Source: DATKDF01 sp035512795
GTDB taxonomy: Bacteria > Acidobacteriota > Vicinamibacteria > Vicinamibacterales > SCN-69-37
Direction: 5' to 3'
Assembly: GCA_035512795.1 (NCBI GenBank)
Contig: DATKDF010000193.1
Coordinates: 1 to 14,532, forward strand
Length of the DNA stretch: 14,532 nt
In this document: positions 6,356 to 13,393 of the stretch, one piece after another
Layout of the letters: each line of letters opens with the position of its first letter
Numbering within the stretch: the stretch's first letter is position 1
Position numbers and translations under genes: made by a program
The notes under the pieces: model-generated
The model's database searches: none
Told to the model about the DNA's origin: nothing
Seen by the model: only the letters and a program-made list of their open reading frames with translations

Positions 6356-7305
6356 GCGCGCTTTTCCTGGCCATCCCGCTCGCGATGCTGGCACAGGCGC
6401 CGGCGACGTCCTTCACGAGCGAGCCGCCGCCGCTGGCCATCTACCTGCGCAGCTATCGCGCCGACGGCCGTTCCGCTGCAACGGTCGGGGATCACGGGAC
6501 CGACGCGTTCCACAGCTACGTGCACGCCGACGCCGCGCTCTGTCGGATGGGCGCGAGCAACGCCGCCCCATGGTTCGCGCCCGACTTCGGGTGGTACTTC
6601 TCAGGCCGGGTCGTCCGGCGCGCGGGCGACGACCTGCAGGTCCAGATCACGTGGGAGCGCCGGTGGTCGGGCGGCAGGGAGCTGCAGTCCGGGCCTGGCG
6701 GCACCATGCACCTGACGATGCGGCCTGGCGACCGTCTCGTGCTGGACTCGCTCGTCCCGGCGACCGTCGGGGCGTGCGGGAACGTGGAGCTGCGACTCGA
6801 AGCCTCCGTCGCCGGCAGCGTCGAGACACTCTTCGTCCGGCCGCACCGGTTCGAGCCGGTACGACCGGGAACAGCGCCACAGGTCGGCATCGTGGACGCC
6901 GTGCGGCGCCTCGCCGAGCTCTGGCTCGTGCACACGCGTTCCGACGGCAGCGAGAGCACGCAGGCGCAGACGACCGCCATTGGCGGCGAGGGACGGCCGT
7001 TCGAGTTCCCGCCGGTCCGGATCGCCGGTGATGCCGGGCCGATGGCGGTGTCGATTGGCGGACGGCTCAGCGTGTCGACCACGAGCGGGCGCGAGCGGCT
7101 GAGCGTGCTGCTCGAGCGCGACTTGTCCGGCGCCGACGGGTCCCGGATCGCGAGCGGTGGCACCGCCAAGACGATCGACGCGCCACGGGCCGGGCACGTG
7201 GTCTCGTTCGAGTTGCCGCCGCCCCGGTCGTCAGGTGCCGCCACGGGCGGCGACCGGTTCGCGGTCAGGCTGCGCTTGAGCGCCCTCCCGACCCGCGTCA
7301 GGTGA
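6349..7305 (+). CDS. Secreted protein of unknown function, third gene of the sigma operon
   Basis: This 318-residue protein is not one I recognise. It starts with an apparent signal peptide (MVSALFLAIPLAMLAQAPA) and has no later membrane segment, so it is probably periplasmic or exported. It appears rich in beta structure with alternating hydrophobic residues (GWYFSGRVVRRAGDDLQVQITWERRW; HVVSFELPPP; DRFAVRLRLSALP). Two Cys, in AALCRMG and VGACGNVEL, could form a disulfide. The start ATG at 6349 lies inside the end of the preceding gene, so the three genes are almost certainly one transcript. A role in sensing or in tuning the sigma/anti-sigma pair is plausible from position only. Codon third positions are strongly G/C as in the neighbours, supporting real coding. 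Confidence 0.8.
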   Translation: MVSALFLAIPLAMLAQAPATSFTSEPPPLAIYLRSYRADGRSAATVGDHGTDAFHSYVHADAALCRMGASNAAPWFAPDFGWYFSGRVVRRAGDDLQVQITWERRWSGGRELQSGPGGTMHLTMRPGDRLVLDSLVPATVGACGNVELRLEASVAGSVETLFVRPHRFEPVRPGTAPQVGIVDAVRRLAELWLVHTRSDGSESTQAQTTAIGGEGRPFEFPPVRIAGDAGPMAVSIGGRLSVSTTSGRERLSVLLERDLSGADGSRIASGGTAKTIDAPRAGHVVSFELPPPRSSGAATGGDRFAVRLRLSALPTRVR

Positions 7306-7312
7306 GCCGGCA

Positions 7313-7513
7313 TCAGTCCCCGCGGCGGACGGCGCGGAACCCGCAGGCGATCCGACTGGACCGGGCTGGCCGAAGCCAGCCCGTGCCCGACTCGGCCTGC
7401 TGGAGCAGCGCCACGTTCACGTTGCCCCATCGTTCATGCCGGACCACGTCATAGAGGGCCCAGAACCGCAGGCGGTGTCGCTGGTCGGGCTCGTACCAGG
7501 ACTTGGATCGCAC
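7313..7513 (-). CDS. Hypothetical 66-aa protein downstream of the ba3 oxidase
   Basis: A GTG at 7513 opens a 66-codon frame ending TGA at 7313-7315, starting 38 bases after the stop of oxidase subunit I. About 88% of third positions are G or C by my count, matching true genes here. The frame is tryptophan- and arginine-rich (KSWYEPDQRHRLRFWALYDV, HERWGNVNVALLQQ, then a basic tail). It has no membrane segment and no family I recognise. A GAGG lies rather far upstream (about 13 bases), so the start is uncertain. The frame also continues open antisense into subunit I, where it is only a shadow. It could be a short accessory protein of the oxidase operon. Its stop is only 7 bases from the stop of the convergent sigma operon. 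Confidence 0.45.
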   Translation of the reverse strand: MRSKSWYEPDQRHRLRFWALYDVVRHERWGNVNVALLQQAESGTGWLRPARSSRIACGFRAVRRGD

Positions 7514-7551
7514 GCGGCCCGCCAAGCCTCGGCGACGGCCGTCCGCCCGGT

Positions 7552-9165
7552 TCAGAACGGCTGGTAGGGTGGCGACCCGAACCGCTCGACCGCCAGAAGT
7601 GACAGGAGCGGATACGCGTAGGCGAGCGCGACCAGCAGCGCGGCAATCACCGTCCACAGACCGTAGCGGTCCCAGACACCGATCGCGGTCACGGGGCGGA
7701 GCGGTACGGCGAACTCGAAGGCCGGCGCCTCGATTCGCCGGCCGGTCGTCCACGTGGCCACCACTACGGCAATGAAACACACGGCACTCAGAAACAGGAT
7801 GCCCCCGCCGAGCGCCGCCCAGTCGGCCAACCCGGCCCACTGCTGCCCGTAGTCGCCGGTGAGCGTGGCGCTGTACACCCGGCGCGGCATGCCGCGCAGG
7901 CCGGCGATGTGGTAGCTGATGCTGAAGAACGACATGCCGACGAACCACAGGTACGGCTGCAGGCGGGCGAGGCCGCCGAGACGGAGCGCACGGCCGGTCA
8001 GCCGCGGCAGCAGCCAGTACGTCGCGCCCATGAACGACAGCGCCACGGTGGTGCCGAGCGTGATGTGGAAGTGCCCCATGATCCATGCCGTGTTGTGGAC
8101 CATCGTGTTCATCGCGTAGGCCGCGTTGATCGCGCCACCGAACCCTCCGAACGTGAAGGAAATCATGGCGAGCGCCACCGACGCGAAGAACGGGTCACCC
8201 CAGGGCAGCCGGCCAATCCAGTTGAACAGGCCTCTCGCGCCCTTGAGCCGGCCGGCCACCTCGAGTGACGCGATGACGGTGAAGGCGGTGACGAAGCTCG
8301 GGTAGAGAATCGCGTAGGTCGAGATCGTGTGCGCCAGCTTCCACCCGGCACTGATCCCCGGATCGCTGAACTGATGATGGAAGCCGACCGGCGTCGACAA
8401 CAGGATGAACAGGACGAACACCATCCGCGCGAGCGGATCGCTGAACAGCCGCCCGCCGACCACCTGCGGCAGGACCGAGTACCACAGGACGTAGGCCGGC
8501 AGCAGCCAGAAATAGACCAGCGGGTGGCCGAACCACCAGAAATACGTCCGCGCCACGACCGGATCGATCGTCGCCACCCAGCCAAGCGACCAGGGAATCA
8601 GCATGCCGACGACTTCGGCGGCCAGCCCGGCCGTGGCCAGATACCAGACGATGATGGTCGCGAGCATCCCGTGGATCGCGAGCGGCGCCGGTACGCCCGG
8701 ATGGTCGCGCCGCCACGACCGGAAGCTGGCGAGGAACACGCCGCCCCAGATCCACGAGCCGACGATCAGGAGCGTCGCGCCGATGTAGAAAATCGGATGG
8801 GCCTGCAGCGGCGGATAGAACGTGTAGAGCACTGTGCTCTGGCCGCGCAGGATCGTCTGGGCCGTCAGCACCGTGCCGACGACCGCCAGCCAGAACCCGA
8901 ACCAGGCCGTCCGGCGCCCGGTGGTCCGGCCGAGGCACGCCTCGAGGAACGCGTAGCCCAGCCCCATGATGAAGAACGTCGTGAACACGAGCGCCATCAG
9001 CACGCCATGGGCTGTGACCGAGATGTAGTAGAGCGACTCGGACCGCCAGGGGAACTCGATGTCGGCCACCGACAGCCCCTGGAGGACGCCGAGCAGCGCC
9101 GCCACGCCGAAGGCCGCAATCGCCACGCCGATGTTGGCGCGCGCCAGCCGGTAGCGCGTCGTCAT
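7552..9165 (-). CDS. cbaA: ba3-type cytochrome c oxidase subunit I
   Basis: This is the catalytic heme-copper subunit of a B-family (Thermus ba3-like) oxidase, which reduces oxygen to water and pumps protons across the membrane. It has 537 residues and about 13 hydrophobic segments. Visible ligands are H53 (low-spin heme, in TAHGVLMALVF), the active-site pair H214/Y218 in WFGHPLVYF (CuB ligand and its cross-linked Tyr), H263-H264 of GFHHQFSDPG (CuB), and H365/H367 of WIMGHFHITLGT (the two heme axial ligands). The HPLVY motif with HHQFSDPG distinguishes it from A-family (aa3) and cbb3 enzymes. Its ATG overlaps the stop of subunit II (ATGA, 9162-9165). All key residues are intact. Confidence 0.95.
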   Translation of the reverse strand: MTTRYRLARANIGVAIAAFGVAALLGVLQGLSVADIEFPWRSESLYYISVTAHGVLMALVFTTFFIMGLGYAFLEACLGRTTGRRTAWFGFWLAVVGTVLTAQTILRGQSTVLYTFYPPLQAHPIFYIGATLLIVGSWIWGGVFLASFRSWRRDHPGVPAPLAIHGMLATIIVWYLATAGLAAEVVGMLIPWSLGWVATIDPVVARTYFWWFGHPLVYFWLLPAYVLWYSVLPQVVGGRLFSDPLARMVFVLFILLSTPVGFHHQFSDPGISAGWKLAHTISTYAILYPSFVTAFTVIASLEVAGRLKGARGLFNWIGRLPWGDPFFASVALAMISFTFGGFGGAINAAYAMNTMVHNTAWIMGHFHITLGTTVALSFMGATYWLLPRLTGRALRLGGLARLQPYLWFVGMSFFSISYHIAGLRGMPRRVYSATLTGDYGQQWAGLADWAALGGGILFLSAVCFIAVVVATWTTGRRIEAPAFEFAVPLRPVTAIGVWDRYGLWTVIAALLVALAYAYPLLSLLAVERFGSPPYQPF

Positions 9166-9641
9166 GGCCGCCCCCCGCGCACGAGGAGCGTGCCCACCAT
9201 GGCGTGGTGCATCAGGCCGCAGTACTCGTTGCAGGTGATCAGGTACTCACCGGGCCGGTCGAACGTCAGCGTGAACTGGCTGACGTAGCCGGGAATCGCC
9301 ATCGCGTTGGCGTTGGTGCCGACGATGTGGAACCCGTGAATCACGTCACTGCTCGTGACCCGGAACAACACCGGGCGTCCTGCGGGCACTTCGATGGGGT
9401 CGGGTGTGTAGAAGAAGGTGGCGGCCACGATGACGGCCTTGACGCGGCCGTCGGGCATCTCGGTGACCCCGGGCGCGCCGAACTCCGGATGGGCGTCGAG
9501 CGCAGCCGGGTCGACCGTCTCGATGTGACTGGGAGGTGCGGCCGACTGCATCGCCGCGGTCGTGAGGATCACGCCCAGGAACACGACAATCAGAGCCCCG
9601 GAGCCCCACATCCAGATGCGCTCGTACAGCTCCACGTGCAT
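9162..9641 (-). CDS. cbaB: ba3-type cytochrome c oxidase subunit II (CuA)
   Basis: The 159-residue protein has one N-terminal membrane anchor (residues 11-31, WGSGALIVVFLGVILTTAAM) and a periplasmic cupredoxin domain that accepts electrons from cytochrome c through CuA. The ligand set is visible: H102 in DVIHGFHIVGTN, then C137, E139 (backbone), C141, H145 and M148 in CNEYCGLMHHAM. The start at 9641 is chosen because GGAAGG lies about ten bases upstream and the protein then begins MHVELYERIW, like Thermus subunit II. A frame extending to 9716 would overlap the subunit IIa gene. It lies between subunit IIa and subunit I, in the same operon. Confidence 0.95.
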   Translation of the reverse strand: MHVELYERIWMWGSGALIVVFLGVILTTAAMQSAAPPSHIETVDPAALDAHPEFGAPGVTEMPDGRVKAVIVAATFFYTPDPIEVPAGRPVLFRVTSSDVIHGFHIVGTNANAMAIPGYVSQFTLTFDRPGEYLITCNEYCGLMHHAMVGTLLVRGGRP

Positions 9642-9661
9642 CGGGCACCCGCCTTCCGGTC

Positions 9662-9835
9662 TCAGTGGTGAGGAACGTCTGTCGACATGAAGCGGAGGAA
9701 GTACATCGCAAACCATCCGGCCGCGAACAGCACGCCGAAGACGATCACGATCGCGAGCGTGCCACGGGGATGGTCGAGCCCGGGAGGCAGGTCGGCCTCG
9801 GGCGAGGCACCGTGCGGGGCGGCGTCATGGGTCAC
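9662..9835 (-). CDS. Cytochrome c oxidase subunit IIa-like single-span protein
   Basis: This 57-residue protein has a short hydrophilic N-terminus and one membrane span near the C-terminus (LAIVIVFGVLFAAGWFAMYFL), ending FMSTDVPHH. Size, topology and position immediately before subunit II match the subunit IIa (CbaD/CoxIIa) of ba3 oxidases, a helix that completes the two-span arrangement of subunit II. I chose GTG at 9835 rather than ATG at 9853 because GGAGGAA lies at 9841-9847, five bases upstream of the GTG and inside the longer frame. Nothing like a ribosome site precedes 9853. It is the first gene of the oxidase operon. Confidence 0.75.
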   Translation of the reverse strand: MTHDAAPHGASPEADLPPGLDHPRGTLAIVIVFGVLFAAGWFAMYFLRFMSTDVPHH

Positions 9836-9840
9836 TGACG

Positions 9841-9847
9841 TTCCTCC
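9841..9847 (-). promoter_or_regulatory. Strong ribosome binding site fixing the subunit IIa start
   Basis: The complement reads GGAGGAA, followed by five bases (CGTCA) and GTG at 9835. It is a near-consensus Shine-Dalgarno site and decides between the two possible starts of the subunit IIa gene. Confidence 0.7.
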
Positions 9848-9914
9848 AGCCATGAAGACTCTGCGCGGATCCTAGCGCAGACGACCGGTGGCGTCAGTGA
9901 GAAAGACTGCGCGG

Positions 9915-9937
9915 GGCCGGGCGAAATTACCCCGGCC
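9915..9937 (-). terminator. Possible weak terminator after the PBP gene
   Basis: GGCCGGG (9915-9921) and CCCGGCC (9931-9937) form a 7-bp all-GC stem with a 9-base loop, 12 bases past the PBP stop. On the minus strand the stem is followed after a few bases by TCTTTCTC rather than a clean T-run, so it is at best a weak or Rho-assisted terminator. It lies between the PBP gene and the oxidase operon, where one transcript would be expected to end. Confidence 0.35.
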
Positions 9938-9948
9938 GGAGGGGGACC

Positions 9949-12099
9949 TTACGAGCCTCCGCCACCGCGCCGGAACCAGCCGCGAATATTGAACCAGCGC
10001 ATGGGGCTGTGCGCGGCGCAGTACTCGGTGGGCACATGTTCGCCGGCGAAGAACTCCTGGTACACCATGGGCCGGCCGGCGTCGTCGTCCCGCTCGCCGT
10101 CGTCGTCGACGGCCGGATTCGCATCGTCGGGACTCCAGCGCGCGCGGCGACAGCCGGCGTTTGGCAGCAGACCGCTCTCGCGACAGATCTCGACGCGGAC
10201 CAGATCGCCCGGCCGGGGAAAGTCCCCGCGGCGGCCGTTGCCCGGATCGGCGGCGGCCATGAACGCGCCCCAAGCCGGCGCGGCCACCGTCGCCGCCGAG
10301 CCGGCGCGGGCAATCGCGCTCGGCTGATCGGTGCCGAACCAGACGCCGGCAACCAGGGTCGGTGTGTAGCCGATGAACCAGGCATCGTGAAACCCGTCGG
10401 TCGTGCCGGTCTTGCCGGCGGCCGGCCCGCGCAGCCCGGCCGCCCGGGCGCCCACCCCCGTGCCGTGATTGACGACGTCGGCCAGCATGCTCGTCATCAG
10501 GTAGGCCGTCGTCGGCTCCATCACCTTCGCGGCGATGACCGAGGCCTGATGCAGGACCTGCCCGCCAGCGTCCTCGATACGCGTGATGAGCACCGGCTCG
10601 CGACGCCACCCGCCATTGGCAAACGGCACGTAGGCCGCCGTCAACTCGAGGAGCGTCACCTCACCGGTGCCGAGAGCGAGCGACGGCACGGCAGGCAGGT
10701 CTGATCCGATGCCCAGCTTGTGGGCGTAGTCGACGACGGCCGACGCGCCCACGCGCTCGAGCAGGTGCACCGCCGCGCGGTTGTTCGAATGGGTCAGCGC
10801 CTCGCGCAACGTCGTCCGCGTGATCGGGACGCGGTCGTGCGGCAGGTACGCACCCTCACGGCTGGCCACGGCGGCATCGATGTGGTCGAGCACGGAGCCC
10901 GGGCCGAAGCCCTGCTCGAGCGCGGCCGCGTAGACGATCGGCTTGAAGGCCGACCCGGGCTGGCGATGCGCCAGGCGCGCGCGATCGAACTGGCTTTCGG
11001 AGAACTGGCGTCCCCCGACGAGCGCGCGCACTTCCCCGCTCGCCGGGTCGATGGCCACCAGACCCGCCTCGAGACGAAGCGGCTCGCCGCGTCGCTGCAG
11101 GCCGCGGGCGCCGAGCCGCTCGGCGTGGATGGCGATCTGCTGCTCGGCCAGCTTCTGCAGCCGCGGGTCGATGGTCGTCATCACGCGGAGACCGCCGGCC
11201 AGCAGGCGATCGGCGCCGAACCGCGCGGTCAGCTCTTCGCGAACCGCCGCCTTGAAATACTCGCCGAGCGCGCGGCGTTCGAGGTCCGCCTCGCGCGACT
11301 CCACCTCGAGCGGCGTCGCCACGGCTCGCTCGTGCGCCTCGGCGTCCAGCGTGCCGAGGGCCGCCATCGCGCCGAGCACCGTGTTGCGCCGGGCCGTCAG
11401 GCGGGCCACGTCGGCGGGGTCGTCGAGGTCGTACGCCGACGGCGCGTGAATCAGCGCCGCGAGCGTCGCGGCACGGGCCGGTTCGAGGTCCACGGCGCTC
11501 GCGCCGAAGTACCCCAGGGCCGCCGCCTCGGCGCCGTAGAAGCCGCGGCCGAGGTAGATGTGATTGAGATACGTCTCGAGAATCTCGTCCTTGGTCGCCC
11601 GCGTCTCCAGGTACGACGCCACGATGATCTCGCGCAGCTTGCGCCGAAGCGTCGGCCGCCGGTCACCGAGCAACCCGCGCGCCAACTGCTGCGTGATCGT
11701 GCTGCCCCCCTCGACGACACGACCGGCCTTGAGGTTAGCGAGCGTCGCTCCCACGATGCGTCGCAGATCGACGCCGCCGTGCGCGCGGAAACGGCGGTCT
11801 TCGACGGCGATGACGGCGTTGACCAGGTCAGGTGAGATCTCCGCCAACCGCCGGTCGATGCGACGCTCCGACGCGAGCATCCACAACAGGTCACCGTTGT
11901 GGTCGTACACGCGCGTGGCCTGGGGCCCGCTCGCGAGCGGCACCGACAGGCCGGCGTGACGCGCTTCCAGCCAATAGCCCCCGGCCACGACCGCGATCAG
12001 AACGGCTGACACGGCCGCGATGCGCCGCACCGGCCACCGCGTCTGTCGAAGGGCGGCGGGCATTCGCGAGAACCACCCGGCCCAGTCACGTCGCATCAT
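9949..12099 (-). CDS. PBP1A-family class A penicillin-binding protein
   Basis: This is a bifunctional peptidoglycan synthase acting outside the cytoplasmic membrane. A basic tail and one membrane anchor (about residues 26-44) lead into a GT51 glycosyltransferase domain with EDRRFRAHGG (catalytic E100) and GGSTITQQLARGLL (from 131). A linker with TTIDPRLQ then leads to the transpeptidase domain, with the SxxK nucleophile in PGSAFKP (S383, K386), SNN (438-440) and KTGTT (563-567). The C-terminus is Cys-containing (ICRESGLLPNAGC, TEYC) and ends with a basic Gly-rich stretch. All catalytic motifs are intact. I took the ATG at 12099. A TTG at 12117, with AGGGG just upstream, would add six residues and cannot be excluded. 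It follows the glycosyltransferase gene on the same strand. Confidence 0.95.
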   Translation of the reverse strand: MMRRDWAGWFSRMPAALRQTRWPVRRIAAVSAVLIAVVAGGYWLEARHAGLSVPLASGPQATRVYDHNGDLLWMLASERRIDRRLAEISPDLVNAVIAVEDRRFRAHGGVDLRRIVGATLANLKAGRVVEGGSTITQQLARGLLGDRRPTLRRKLREIIVASYLETRATKDEILETYLNHIYLGRGFYGAEAAALGYFGASAVDLEPARAATLAALIHAPSAYDLDDPADVARLTARRNTVLGAMAALGTLDAEAHERAVATPLEVESREADLERRALGEYFKAAVREELTARFGADRLLAGGLRVMTTIDPRLQKLAEQQIAIHAERLGARGLQRRGEPLRLEAGLVAIDPASGEVRALVGGRQFSESQFDRARLAHRQPGSAFKPIVYAAALEQGFGPGSVLDHIDAAVASREGAYLPHDRVPITRTTLREALTHSNNRAAVHLLERVGASAVVDYAHKLGIGSDLPAVPSLALGTGEVTLLELTAAYVPFANGGWRREPVLITRIEDAGGQVLHQASVIAAKVMEPTTAYLMTSMLADVVNHGTGVGARAAGLRGPAAGKTGTTDGFHDAWFIGYTPTLVAGVWFGTDQPSAIARAGSAATVAAPAWGAFMAAADPGNGRRGDFPRPGDLVRVEICRESGLLPNAGCRRARWSPDDANPAVDDDGERDDDAGRPMVYQEFFAGEHVPTEYCAAHSPMRWFNIRGWFRRGGGGS

Positions 12100-12104
12100 G
12101 CTGG

Positions 12105-12185
12105 TTAGACGGGGCAAAACCCCTGCCAGACGGGTTCGTCCGGTTTGTCGTGCACCGGGCAGGTCGCAGGCCGGTTTTCGGGCAT
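12105..12185 (-). CDS. Possible short leader ORF with Cys pair, upstream of the PBP gene
   Basis: AGGAA immediately precedes an ATG at 12185 that opens 26 codons ending TAA at 12105-12107, five bases before the chosen PBP ATG at 12099. The peptide has TCPVHDK in the middle and QGFCPV at the end, so two Cys and one His in a spaced arrangement. An in-frame GTG at 12230, inside the end of the glycosyltransferase gene, would give 41 residues and a third Cys (RRNCGPTG). Positioning suggests translational coupling to the PBP gene. The spacing from AGGAA to ATG is short, and an ORF of this size can occur by chance. It matches no family I recognise. Confidence 0.3.
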   Translation of the reverse strand: MPENRPATCPVHDKPDEPVWQGFCPV

Positions 12186-12197
12186 TTCCTGCCCGGT
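12154..12197 (-). promoter_or_regulatory. Competing hairpins in the leader before the PBP gene
   Basis: ACCGGGCAGG (12154-12163) and CCTGCCCGGT (12188-12197) are perfect 10-base inverted repeats 24 bases apart. The inner bases of the second arm can instead pair locally: CGGGCA (12179-12184) with TGCCCG (12190-12195) around a 5-base loop. Both structures use 12190-12195, so only one can form at a time. In the minus-strand RNA the small hairpin holds the AGGAA and ATG of the short leader ORF in or at its loop. This is an attenuator-like layout; a regulatory role is inferred. No T-tract follows either stem. Confidence 0.35.
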
Positions 12198-12210
12198 CGG
12201 GCCGCAGTTT

Positions 12211-13359
12211 CTACGCGGGTGTCCGGGCACCCGCCCGGGAGGCCAGCGCCTCACACACCAGGTCCACATAGGCCGCACCCGACCGTTCGGCGGTGAACAG
12301 GGCCGCGCGTCCCGGCCCGGCGGTCCCCAGGGCCTCGCGCGCCGCGGCGTCACCAAGGAGCCGGTCGAGCGCCGCAGCCAGCGCCGCGGGATCGCCGGGT
12401 GGCACCAGCCACCCGTACCGGTCGCCGTCGAGGATCTCGCGCGGGCCGTGAGGGCAATCGGTCGACACGATCGGCCGGGCGAGCGCGAGCGCCTCCACCA
12501 GCACGTTGCCGAAGCCTTCCGATCGAGACGACAGGACGAAGACATCGGCGCGTCGCATCGCCGGATACGGGTTCGAGGCGTAACCGGCAAACGAGACGAT
12601 GGCTTCGACCCCCTGGAGGCGCGCGTCGAGTTCGAGGTACGTCCGGAGCGGCCCGTCGCCGAGCACCACGAGGCGCACGTCGCGCCGTACGCGGAGGGTC
12701 GCGATCGCCTCGATCAGCGTCGGGTAGTCCTTCTGGTCGGCGAGCCGTCCACAGGCGACGAGCAGCGGCACGCCTGCATCCGCAAACGGGTGCGTCCACG
12801 GCTCGCGGGCCCGTTCGACGACGGTCGCGTCGATCCCGGCGTTGTAGATCACCCGCACGCGCCCCGCGGTGCCCGGCGCCAGGGCGGCAAGGTCCGCGGT
12901 CACGCCGGTCGACGCGGCGACGATGCGATCGGCGGTCGGGTACAACAGCCGCATCGCCATCGACAGACGCCAGCGCGTGCGCGGCCGCGCATCGGCGAGC
13001 ACGACCGCCGGCGCGCTCTGTGTCGAAATGACGATGGCCGGGCGCACGGATCGGCTCAGCATCCGGCACGCGAGGAGTACGGGGATGTTCGCGGCTTCCT
13101 GAAACGCGAGAACGACGGCCGGCCGCTCGCGCTCGAGGAGGACCCGCAGGCGCCGAGCGGCCCCCAACCAGCCGAGCGTGCCGATCGCGTGGACGGGCAC
13201 GTCCGGCGGTACGTCACCGCGGAGGTCGCCGCCGGACCGGAGCGACGCGATCGACACGTCAAACGCGCGCTCGAGCACGGGCAGGATGCGGAGCATGTGC
13301 CGTTCGGCCCCGCCCCCGCCCAGGCTGGGGCTCACGACCACGAGCCGCGTGCGAGACAT
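12211..13359 (-). CDS. Glycosyltransferase family 4 (GT-B fold)
   Basis: This 382-residue enzyme transfers a sugar from a nucleotide-sugar donor, probably to an envelope or extracellular polysaccharide acceptor. The N-terminal Rossmann half starts VVVSPSLGGGGAERHMLRIL (residues 7-26), with the Gly-rich loop typical of the acceptor-side domain of GT4 enzymes. The donor half begins at about 198, with LLVACGRLADQKDYPTLIEA (199-218) and VVLGDGP. It holds the E-x7-E motif SEGFGNVLVEALA (E281, E289), which contacts the donor nucleotide sugar. The ATG at 13359 lies 33 bases from the divergent cbs start; a GGGGG stretch about 15 bases upstream is a poor ribosome site. The sugar specificity cannot be read. 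It leads the leftward pair with the PBP gene, consistent with envelope assembly. Confidence 0.9.
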   Translation of the reverse strand: MSRTRLVVVSPSLGGGGAERHMLRILPVLERAFDVSIASLRSGGDLRGDVPPDVPVHAIGTLGWLGAARRLRVLLERERPAVVLAFQEAANIPVLLACRMLSRSVRPAIVISTQSAPAVVLADARPRTRWRLSMAMRLLYPTADRIVAASTGVTADLAALAPGTAGRVRVIYNAGIDATVVERAREPWTHPFADAGVPLLVACGRLADQKDYPTLIEAIATLRVRRDVRLVVLGDGPLRTYLELDARLQGVEAIVSFAGYASNPYPAMRRADVFVLSSRSEGFGNVLVEALALARPIVSTDCPHGPREILDGDRYGWLVPPGDPAALAAALDRLLGDAAAREALGTAGPGRAALFTAERSGAAYVDLVCEALASRAGARTPA

Positions 13360-13380
13360 CGCGAGAGTCTACCCCCAACG

Positions 13381-13393
13381 TATAATCGGCCCG
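13381..13393 (+). promoter_or_regulatory. -10 box of a probable leaderless cbs promoter
   Basis: A perfect TATAAT occupies 13381-13386, six bases before the GTG at 13393. Transcription normally begins about seven bases past the -10, which would put the 5' end on the GTG itself. No Shine-Dalgarno sequence precedes the GTG. The -35 is poor: GAGACA at 13353-13358 is four of six but 22 bases away. The position fits leaderless transcription, known in many bacteria; it remains an inference here. Confidence 0.6.

Noticed and set aside
7516..8086. Upstream part of the minus-strand frame that ends at 7313
   Set aside because: It overlaps subunit I of the oxidase in another frame on the same strand and is a shadow there. 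Only the section after the subunit I stop was kept as a candidate gene.
8329..9288. 319-codon plus-strand frame opposite the oxidase subunit I gene
   Set aside because: It is antisense to a gene with all catalytic residues conserved, and its Arg/Glu/Pro/His-rich content is typical of mirror frames.
10720..11835. 371-codon plus-strand frame opposite the PBP gene
   Set aside because: It is a mirror of the intact PBP1A coding frame and shows no recognisable domain or ribosome site.
12111..12123. GGGGCAAAACCCC as a terminator or operator
   Set aside because: It has only a 4-bp stem and no T-run; it overlaps the alternative TTG start of the PBP gene and can arise by chance in this base composition.
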